From NCBI GenBank assembly GCA_937934775.1, contig CALGYL010000202.1, positions 1-5,454 of the forward strand: DNA of 5,454 bases, read 5' to 3'. Positions 1-5,454 of the stretch are shown here, in pieces (the stretch's first letter is position 1; each line of letters starts with the position of its first letter). The notes under the pieces are model-generated. The model was not told the origin of the DNA. It saw nothing but the letters and a program-made list of their open reading frames with translations, and did no database searches. The translations under genes were made by a program, and so were the position numbers. The DNA is from an uncultured Clostridia bacterium (GTDB lineage Bacteria; Bacillota; Clostridia; Christensenellales; Aristaeellaceae).

Positions 1-23
1 GGTCCCGCTGGGCCGGGCGCTGA
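1..23 (+). CDS. C-terminal end of an upstream gene, probably MreD (partial)
   Basis: Only the last six codons are in the window. They read SRWAGR and end in TGA at 21-23, 22 bases before the likely PBP2 start. The sequence alone does not identify the protein. The suggestion of MreD, the membrane protein of the rod-shape complex, is inference from the usual order mreB-mreC-mreD-PBP2 in Clostridia. The short gap implies co-transcription with the PBP2 gene. Confidence 0.35.
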
Positions 24-32
24 CCCCTGGAA

Positions 33-39
33 GGGAGGG
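33..39 (+). promoter_or_regulatory. Ribosome binding site of the PBP2 gene
   Basis: GGGAGGG is a strong Shine-Dalgarno sequence. It ends six bases before an ACG codon at 46-48. The kinase gene at 4770 has the same arrangement, GGGAGGGG followed by six bases and the start codon. This points to 46 as the intended start of PBP2, although the codon there is ACG rather than ATG. The GTG at 70 has no such site close upstream. Confidence 0.6.
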
Positions 40-45
40 ATTTCC

Positions 46-2507
46 ACGAAACCATCCATTGGCCGTTATGTGGGAAGCATCGTGCTTCTTCTGCTGGTGT
101 TCGCGGCCGTATTCTTCAAGATGTACGACCTGCTGGTGGCCAGCGGCGCTGAGTACGCCCAGCAGGCTGCCAGCAAGACCAACCGCTCCATTACCCTCAC
201 CGGCATGCGCGGCACCATCTACGACGCCGACATGACGCCGCTGGCTTACGACAAGCGATCCTACAATGTGCAGTTCTACCGGGACCCGACCCTCTCCTCG
301 GATTCCGACCGCGCGGAGTATACCCGCGCCATCATCGACGCAATCCGCTTGATCGAGTCTAACGGCAAACAAACCATCACCGGCTTCTGGTTGGAAAAGG
401 GCGCGGACGGCGTCTGGCACTTCAACGGCGGCAGCGACAGCCCCACCGTCGAGGCCAAGCGGGAAGAGCAGTGGCGCGCCAACTTCTACCTGACCGGCGT
501 GCCGGAGGAGCAGCTCTTTGACAGGCTTTGCCAGAACTACTCCATTCCCGACACCCTGACAGACGAGGAAAAGATCAAGGTACTGACGGTGTGGCAGCAA
601 TCGCGCATGTACAACTACCTGTCGCAGCCGGTAACCATCGCCTACAACGTGGACTTTGAAACCGTTTCGGAGATCGAAGTGCGCGCAACGACCTGCCCGG
701 CATCACCATCGCCGAGGGCTCCACCCGCGTTTACCCCAAGAAGTCGCTGGCAGCCCACACCATCGGCTACATCGCCAAGATCTCCGGCGACAGCGCCATG
801 GAAGCCTACAAGGAGAAGGGCTACGCCACCGACGCGATGGTGGGCCAGACCGGCATCGAGTACTCCATGGAGGATCAGCTGACCCCCTACATCACCTACC
901 GGCAGGGCAAGCGGGTGGTGGAAGTCAACAACCGCGGCAAAATCATCCGCGAGATGTCTTATGAAGCTCCGCTGGATGGCAACGATGTGATCCTGACCAT
1001 CGACACGCAGTTGCAGGCCGTCATGGAGCAGAACCTGGAGAAAAACATCAACTACATCCGCGCCGAGCAGGAAGCGCTGATCAAGACCTATGCCTGGAAA
1101 AAGGCCAATCAGGAAGAACTGAAGAAATACGCGGCGGAGGGCAGAGAAATCCAGACAGCCCATACCGGCGCGATGATCGCCATCGATCCGCATACCGGCA
1201 AAGTGCTGGCCCTGGCCAGCTATCCCGGGTTTGATCTTTCGATGTTCTCCGAAGGTGTCGATTCCACACTGTGGAACGAACTGGTGACGGACAGCCGGAA
1301 CCCGCTGTACAACCGCGTGGTGTCCACCCGCGATACGCCCGGTTCCATCTTTAAGCTGGTCACCGCGCTGGGCTCCCTGATGGAGGGCGACCTGACGCTG
1401 GACGAGCAGATCACCGACAAGGGCCCCTTCAAGGGCACTGACCTTTCCTACCAGCCCAGCTGCTGGATTTCTCCGGGCCAGCGGTGGAAGCACGCCAATC
1501 AGACGATTGTCGAAGGCATCAAGAACAGCTGCAACTACTTCTTCTTTACCGTCGGCTACCGGATGGGCTCAGAAAAGCTGACCAAGTGGGCGGCGCTTTT
1601 GGGCCTGACCAGCCGCACCGGCATCGAGCTGCCCAACGAGTCCACCAGCTTCGTGGGCAACCAACAGATGCTCTACGATTCCGACCGCGCGATCGAAAAA
1701 CAGTATACCTCCAAGCCCATCTACTCCGCCTTTATGATCAAGAAGGCGCTCAAGCGCATCGGCGACGACCGCGGCATCGAATACGATGAGGAGCGCATGG
1801 ACCAGGTGACCAAGAATCTGCTGGATGTGGTCACCGAGGCGGGCGACAAGAGCACATGGCCCGGCAAGATCCAGAAGATCCTGCTGGAACAGATGAATCT
1901 ACCCAGCCGCTACATCTCAAACCACTTCCTGGTCAACGAATTCTTCTACTATATCAACGACCTGCGCTGGACCTCCAACGAAACCATCATGGCGGCCATC
2001 GGCCAATCCATCACCCAGGTGACCCCGGCGGCGATCGCTCGGTACGTTGCGGCCATCTGCAACGGCGGCACCGTGTACGACCTGCACATCCTGGACAAGG
2101 TGGTGTCACCCAGCGGCAATGTGATCCTTGAAAAGGAACCGACCGTGGTCAACCACATCTCCGGCGCGAAGAGCTATCTGGCCGCCATTCAGGAAGGCAT
2201 GAAGGAAGTGACCTCGGTCGAGAATGACGGCACCGCGGCCAGCTACTTCTCCAAGTCCAGCGTACACATCGCCGCCAAGACCGGTACCGCCCAGAGGACG
2301 AAGCTGGACGTGGAGAACAACTCCTGGCTGGTGTCTTACGCGCCCTACGATTCCGATCCCCAGATCGTCGTTATCTCCTACATTCAGAACGGTTACGCCG
2401 GCGCGAAATCCGCCCCTGGCGTCATCAAGACCATCGAGTACTACATGAACAGCCTCAAGAAGACCGATACGGCCACCGTCGCGCAGACGAACCGGCTGGC
2501 CGAGTGA
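46..2507 (+). CDS. mrdA: Penicillin-binding protein 2 (peptidoglycan D,D-transpeptidase), interrupted by a frameshift
   Basis: This is a class B penicillin-binding protein that cross-links peptidoglycan during cell elongation, working with RodA at the outer face of the membrane. With the frameshift near 685 repaired it has about 820 residues, counted from the ACG at 46; E. coli PBP2 has about 630. One membrane segment lies at about residues 9-25, followed by the PBP dimerisation domain with RGTIYD at 55-60. The transpeptidase domain starts near residue 375. Its three active-site motifs are intact: SIFK with catalytic Ser434 (bases 1344-1346) and Lys437, SCN at 495-497, and KTGTA at 745-749. 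An extra segment of about 110 residues lies between the second and third motifs. The frame before the shift stays open to 882 with nonsense sequence; the frame after it has a stop at 657-659. The first ordinary start in the upstream frame is GTG at 70. MinD follows after 11 bases, suggesting one operon. The family call is secure; whether the cell makes full-length protein is not. Confidence 0.9.
681..687 (+). other. Single-base frameshift site in the PBP2 gene
   Basis: Up to here the protein reads in frame with position 70, ending SEIEVR. It then continues without loss of homology-like sequence in the next frame, starting NDLPGITIAEGS with AAC at 687. The bases in between, GCGCGC at 681-686, lack one base for a natural CGC-CGC-AAC or similar reading (Arg-Arg-Asn). 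The simplest explanation is one deleted base in a GC repeat, either a sequencing or assembly error or a real recent mutation. Confidence 0.85.
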
Positions 2508-2508
2508 C

Positions 2509-2514
2509 GGGGGA
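2509..2514 (+). promoter_or_regulatory. Ribosome binding site of minD
   Basis: GGGGGA lies four bases upstream of ATG at 2519, a short but workable spacing. It favours ATG 2519 over the in-frame GTG at 2504, which overlaps the PBP2 stop codon and has no clear site before it. The protein from 2519 begins MGQSLVITSGKGG, which matches the usual MinD amino terminus closely. Confidence 0.5.
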
Positions 2515-2518
2515 CGGG

Positions 2519-3298
2519 ATGGGACAGTCGCTTGTCATCACATCCGGCAAGGGCGGATCGGGCAAATCCACCGTCGCGGTCAACTTGGGCGCGGCGTTGG
2601 CCGCCATAGGCAAGACGGTCGTGCTGGTGGACATGGACATGGGCATGCGCTCATTGGACATCCTGTGCGGCCTCGAGGACCGGATCGTCTACGATCTGGC
2701 CGACGTGGCCGACGGCATTTGCCGGGTAAAGCAGGCCATCGTCAAACACCCGTCTGTCAGCGGCCTTTCGCTCGTCAGCGCGGCGCAGACGCGGGGCAGC
2801 GACGCGCTGACGCCCCAAAGGTCCCGGGAAGTGATGGAAGAGCTGAAGGACCGCTTCGACTGGGTACTGATTGACTGCCCGGCGGGCGTGGGCCGCGGTT
2901 TTCGAAACGCCGCGTCCGGCGCCGACCGCGCCTTGATTGTGTCGCAGACCGATCCGGTGTCGCTTCGGGACGCGGAGCGCGTCGCGGGTCTTCTGGAACG
3001 GTGCGACATCCTTCGGCCGGAACTGGTATTCAACCGCGTCCAGCCCATAAAAGGGCGAAAGGGCGTATCGCTTCCGATGGAGTACGCCGGGCGGCTCAAT
3101 CTGCCGCTGGTCGGGCTGATTCCGGAGGAGCCGGCACTCGTCGGCGCGTCGCCCGAAAGGCCCGCCGCGCTTGGGCCTTCCCCGGCCGGACGCGCGATCC
3201 GGGAACTGTCCCGCCGCCTGATGGGCGAGGACCTGCCGCTGGCGCATCCCAGGCGCGAACGGCTGATCAAACGCATTGCGAGGGCGATCACACAATGA
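2519..3298 (+). CDS. minD: Septum site-determining protein MinD (membrane-associated ATPase)
   Basis: MinD is a P-loop ATPase of the MinD/ParA family. It dimerises with ATP, binds the inner membrane and recruits partners that stop division at the cell poles. The 259 residues are close to the family's usual 260-270. The deviant Walker A motif is GKGGSGKST at residues 10-18, with the signature Lys11 and the P-loop Lys16; Ser14 replaces the commoner Val. VDMD at 37-40 supplies Asp38 and Asp40, and the Walker B region IDCPAG covers 118-123 with Asp119. The last 16 residues (RRERLIKRIARAI core) form a basic amphipathic helix, as expected for the membrane-targeting sequence that separates MinD from soluble ParA proteins. 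No minC lies before it and no minE after it. The stop overlaps the rodA start in ATGA, so translation of the two is probably coupled. ParA-like alternatives are less likely given the carboxyl-terminal helix and the neighbours. Confidence 0.93.
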   Translation: MGQSLVITSGKGGSGKSTVAVNLGAALAAIGKTVVLVDMDMGMRSLDILCGLEDRIVYDLADVADGICRVKQAIVKHPSVSGLSLVSAAQTRGSDALTPQRSREVMEELKDRFDWVLIDCPAGVGRGFRNAASGADRALIVSQTDPVSLRDAERVAGLLERCDILRPELVFNRVQPIKGRKGVSLPMEYAGRLNLPLVGLIPEEPALVGASPERPAALGPSPAGRAIRELSRRLMGEDLPLAHPRRERLIKRIARAITQ

Positions 3299-4569
3299 CG
3301 GCAAGAGGAGAAACACAGGCTCGGGGCGCGAGCACACAGCGGCGCTTCAAGCACATCACAAAACTAATCCAGGCCAACCGGTTCAACACGCACATGATGC
3401 GTTCATTCGACTGGCCGTTCTTCATTCTGGTCATGGCCATCGCGCTGTTCGGGGTTGTCTGCATCTTCTGCGCCACGGCCACGCCCACCGAAACCCAGCC
3501 CACATCACTGGTGGAGATGCTGACCACCCAGCCCATCTCCTATGCGCGGCTCCAGGTCATGTGGATCATGGTGGGCTTGATTCTGATGGCGATGATGGTG
3601 TATCTGGATTACGAATACCTGTCCAAGTGGGCCAATCTGATCTACTGGGCGAACATCGCGCTCCTTTTCGTGGTGCTTTTCATGGAAAAGGGCCGAGGCA
3701 ATATGGCGGGCTGGTTCCACTGGGGCACCGACGCAAACCGCACGATGCAGCCGTCTGAATTCGGGAAACTGGCCATCATCATCGCGCTGGCCAAGCTGTT
3801 TTCCGGGCGTCAGAAACCCATCACCACTGTGGCGGAGTTGGTGCCGGTCCTGGTCTATGTGGGCCTGCCGCTGGTACTCATCGTGTTGCAGCCCGACGTG
3901 GGTACGGCGCTGGTGTACATCGTCATCTTCGCGATCATGCTGTTCGCATCCGGCACAAACTACAAGCTGATCATCGGAATGGTCTGCGTGGCCGTTCTGC
4001 TCATGGTGCCGGTGTGGTACTTCATGAACACGTCTGAGAGCAGCTTCCGCGCCAACCGCATCCGCGTGTGGCTGGACCCGACTCTGGACACTTCCGGCAG
4101 CGGCATGCAGATGGCCAACGCCCGCATCGCGCTGGGCTCGGGCGGCCTGAGGGGGAAGGGCATGTTCTCGGTGGGCAGCTTTGCGTCGCTCAACTACATC
4201 CCCGACGACCATACCGACTTCATCTTCGCCATCGTCTGCGAGACCTTCGGCTTCATCGGCGCCGCGGTGATGGTGGGCGCGATGATCCTGATGCTGGTGC
4301 GCATGGTGGTCATGAGCATGCGCGCGGCGGACGCGTTCGGCTCCTACGTGATCCTGGGCGTAATGTCGATGATGATGTTCCACATCGTCGAGAACATTGG
4401 CATGGTCATAGGCCTCCTCCCGGTCACCGGAATTCCGTTGCCCTTCATCAGTTACGGAGGCTCGAATCTCCTGACCAACATGATGGGCCTGGGCATCGTG
4501 ATGGGCATCTCAATGCGGTCCAAAGACCGAACGCGCGTTGCGCGGCCCCGCGTGACACGAAGACTCTAG
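3295..4569 (+). CDS. rodA: RodA, SEDS-family peptidoglycan glycosyltransferase
   Basis: RodA polymerises lipid II into glycan strands for side-wall growth, in a complex with PBP2, which is encoded just upstream. The product has 424 residues with about ten hydrophobic membrane segments, the first at about 40-60. SEDS landmarks are present in order: PSEFGK at 153-158, QPDVGT at 199-204, WLDP at 259-262, HTDF at 306-309 with Asp308 as the expected essential acidic residue, and PLPFISYGG at 381-389. FtsW is the main alternative; placement beside PBP2 and minD favours RodA. ATG 3295 is chosen because it overlaps the minD stop by four bases and has GAGGG at 3280-3284 ten bases upstream. The open frame extends further upstream, but that part lies inside minD. 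A basic stretch of about 38 residues precedes the first membrane segment, longer than usual. The tail after residue 408 is rich in arginine, and the stop codon lies inside a hairpin. Confidence 0.93.
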   Translation: MTARGETQARGASTQRRFKHITKLIQANRFNTHMMRSFDWPFFILVMAIALFGVVCIFCATATPTETQPTSLVEMLTTQPISYARLQVMWIMVGLILMAMMVYLDYEYLSKWANLIYWANIALLFVVLFMEKGRGNMAGWFHWGTDANRTMQPSEFGKLAIIIALAKLFSGRQKPITTVAELVPVLVYVGLPLVLIVLQPDVGTALVYIVIFAIMLFASGTNYKLIIGMVCVAVLLMVPVWYFMNTSESSFRANRIRVWLDPTLDTSGSGMQMANARIALGSGGLRGKGMFSVGSFASLNYIPDDHTDFIFAIVCETFGFIGAAVMVGAMILMLVRMVVMSMRAADAFGSYVILGVMSMMMFHIVENIGMVIGLLPVTGIPLPFISYGGSNLLTNMMGLGIVMGISMRSKDRTRVARPRVTRRL

Positions 4570-4746
4570 TGTTCTGACAACATTGAGGATTTGGATTCGG
4601 TGTTGTCAGAGCACTAGCACGCATCCCGCGAGGCGCGTTAATACTGCGGCTGGTCCGCGGGCGCGAACCGGTCGCCCTGCTATACCCTGTACGCTTCACT
4701 CCGGTATCGTAATAAACTCCGGCGCATCCGGTATGTCCAAAGACCG
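4518..4746 (+). repeat. 12-base direct repeat bracketing the end of rodA and the hairpin
   Basis: GTCCAAAGACCG occurs exactly at 4518-4529, inside the rodA carboxyl-terminal coding sequence, and again at 4735-4746, just before the kinase ribosome binding site. The copies are 217 bases apart and the hairpin lies between them. A 12-base match somewhere in a window this size could arise by chance, so only the closeness and position make it notable. Confidence 0.3.
4566..4617. repeat. Long near-perfect inverted repeat (hairpin) at the end of rodA
   Basis: The left arm CTAGTGTTCTGACAAC (4566-4581) pairs with GTTGTCAGAGCACTAG (4602-4617) with one mismatch, which becomes a G-U pair in RNA. Pairing can extend inward with wobbles to about 22 pairs around an eight-base loop at 4588-4595. 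No run of T follows, so it is not a classic intrinsic terminator, though it could protect the 3' end of the operon transcript. The arms carry TA at both edges (4567-4568 and 4615-4616), which fits a tiny palindromic mobile element with TA target duplication. The rodA stop TAG at 4567-4569 lies in the left arm. Mobile origin is inference; the palindrome is plainly visible. Confidence 0.8.
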
Positions 4747-4755
4747 GGACGTCAT
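4618..4755. other. Intergenic region between the rodA hairpin and the kinase gene
   Basis: No convincing gene, RNA or terminator is seen here. There are short AT-rich patches (around 4638-4645, 4680-4685 and 4705-4715), but none has a good -35 partner at 16-18 bases, so no promoter is called. The kinase presumably has its own promoter here or is read through from rodA. Confidence 0.4.
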
Positions 4756-4763
4756 GGGAGGGG
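4756..4763 (+). promoter_or_regulatory. Ribosome binding site of the kinase gene
   Basis: GGGAGGGG is a strong Shine-Dalgarno sequence, six bases before TTG at 4770. It decides the start: the protein from this TTG begins at the exact position expected for PfkB-family 1-phosphofructokinases, with the conserved N-x-S-I-D element at residues 8-12. Confidence 0.75.
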
Positions 4764-4769
4764 AAGCCT

Positions 4770-5454
4770 TTGATTACCGCCGTCGGCCTGAACCTTTCGA
4801 TCGACCGTACCATCGAGGTGGCGCGGCTTGTTCCATACGGCACCAACCGCGCGCTGTCCACCCGCAGCGATCCGGGCGGCAAGGCGGTCAACGTCGCGAT
4901 GATGGCGGCAATGCTCGGCGCGAAGGTGGCCATTACCGGCTTCATGCGGCGGGAGAACGCCGGGTTTTTCAGCGAAAAACTCGCAACCGGCGGCGTTTCG
5001 GAAGACTTTGTGACGCTTCCCGGCGCGATGCGCGTCAACGTCAAGGTCTTGGACCTAGAGGCCGGCGCGGTCACGGAGTTCAATGAGTCTGGCGCGCTGG
5101 TTACAGAGCGGGATCTGGAAACCATTGTGGAGCGGGTTTCGCGGTACGCAGTGGGCGGCGGCTGGCTGGTCCTGACCGGATCGCTACCGCCCGGCTGTCC
5201 GAAGGACTTCTATCTCCGGCTGATCCGGGCGGCGCAGGGTTGCCGGGTGGCGTTGGACGCCGATGGCGAAGCGCTGGCCCACGCGATCGAAGGGAAGCCG
5301 CATTTGGTCAAGCCAAACCGGCGGGAACTGGAAGGGTTGACCGGCCGGACGATGGATAAGATGGACGACGTGCGCCGGGGCGCGATGGCGCTGATTGACC
5401 GGGGGGTAACAACCGCGGTGGTGTCGCTGGGCGACAAGGGCGCGCTGGCGGTGG
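4770..5454 (+). CDS. PfkB-family sugar-phosphate kinase, 1-phosphofructokinase-like (partial, 3' end missing)
   Basis: The protein belongs to the PfkB/ribokinase superfamily, in the branch of 1-phosphofructokinase (FruK) and tagatose-6-phosphate kinase (LacC). These cytoplasmic enzymes use ATP to phosphorylate a sugar phosphate to a bisphosphate. The 228 residues present, of about 305-310 expected, show LNLSIDR at 7-13 (usually LNPSID, so Pro is replaced by Leu9), the substrate-binding PGGKAVNVA at 35-43, RVNVK at 88-92, TEFNESG at 102-108, TGSLPPG at 136-142, KPNRREL at 181-187 and VSLGDKGA at 218-225. The carboxyl-terminal GxGD motif with the catalytic aspartate lies beyond the window. The start is TTG, supported by GGGAGGGG six bases upstream. 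It is about 200 bases from rodA, behind a hairpin, so it is probably a separate transcription unit. The sequence does not settle fructose-1-phosphate versus tagatose-6-phosphate, so no gene symbol is given. Confidence 0.85.
   Translation, partial: MITAVGLNLSIDRTIEVARLVPYGTNRALSTRSDPGGKAVNVAMMAAMLGAKVAITGFMRRENAGFFSEKLATGGVSEDFVTLPGAMRVNVKVLDLEAGAVTEFNESGALVTERDLETIVERVSRYAVGGGWLVLTGSLPPGCPKDFYLRLIRAAQGCRVALDADGEALAHAIEGKPHLVKPNRRELEGLTGRTMDKMDDVRRGAMALIDRGVTTAVVSLGDKGALAV

Noticed and set aside
681..690. Programmed ribosomal frameshifting in PBP2
   Set aside because: GCGCGC is not a known slippery heptamer, no upstream Shine-Dalgarno-like stimulator or clear downstream pseudoknot is visible, and PBP2 genes are not known to use recoding. 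An indel is simpler.
642..1493. Antisense open frame of 283 codons opposite the PBP2 gene
   Set aside because: It mirrors the codon pattern of a strongly supported gene in GC-rich DNA, has no recognisable domain, and lacks a convincing ribosome binding site.
2651..3354. Two overlapping antisense open frames opposite minD
   Set aside because: They lie across MinD, whose motifs are clear, and show no family features. They are shadows of GC-rich coding sequence.
3505..4383. Antisense open frame of 292 codons, very rich in His, opposite rodA
   Set aside because: The His-rich composition is what reverse-reading codons for hydrophobic membrane segments (ATG, GTG) produces. RodA on the + strand has all SEDS motifs.
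4566..4630. Intrinsic (rho-independent) terminator after rodA
   Set aside because: The stem is strong, but the following bases are CACGCATCCC with no T run on the + side, so the defining second element is missing.
4638..4715. Sigma-70-type promoter for the kinase gene
   Set aside because: Candidate -10 elements (TAATAC, TATACC, TAATAA) lack a matching -35 at suitable spacing. The TTGTCA in the hairpin is too far from any of them.
4583..5086. Open frame of 167 codons overlapping the kinase start
   Set aside because: Most of it runs out of frame through the kinase gene, giving an Arg-rich low-complexity product with no family features.

Overview
This 5.45 kb, GC-rich window (about 60 % by eye) looks like chromosomal DNA from a Clostridia-type member of the Bacillota. 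The evidence is the gene order: a penicillin-binding protein 2, then minD, then rodA, directly downstream of what is probably the end of mreD. This is the rod-shape and cell-wall elongation cluster typical of Clostridia. All recognisable genes lie on the + strand. No phage, CRISPR, tRNA or rRNA sequence was seen.

Layout: positions 1-23 hold the last codons of an upstream gene, mreD by position. Positions 46-2507 encode a class B penicillin-binding protein 2 (mrdA). It is complete in its catalytic motifs but split by a single-base frameshift near 681-687, and it lacks a standard start codon at the position its ribosome binding site predicts. Positions 2519-3298 encode MinD. Positions 3295-4569 encode RodA, which overlaps minD by 4 bases. 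From 4566 to 4617 lies a long, nearly perfect hairpin that contains the rodA stop codon. About 150 further bases show no gene. At 4770, behind a strong ribosome binding site, begins a PfkB-family sugar-phosphate kinase (1-phosphofructokinase-like), which runs off the window.

How the genes work together: RodA (SEDS glycosyltransferase) polymerises glycan strands and PBP2 cross-links them. They form the core pair of the elongation machinery organised by MreB, MreC and MreD. MinD is a membrane-associated ATPase that helps place the division site, so elongation and division-site genes appear to share one transcript. Related Clostridia usually carry minC and minE beside minD here; both are missing from this window. 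The kinase downstream belongs to sugar metabolism and is probably a separate unit.

No wholly new system was found. The points most worth a second look are the PBP2 frameshift and non-standard start, the solitary minD, an extra segment of about 110 residues inside the PBP2 transpeptidase domain, and the hairpin at the end of rodA.
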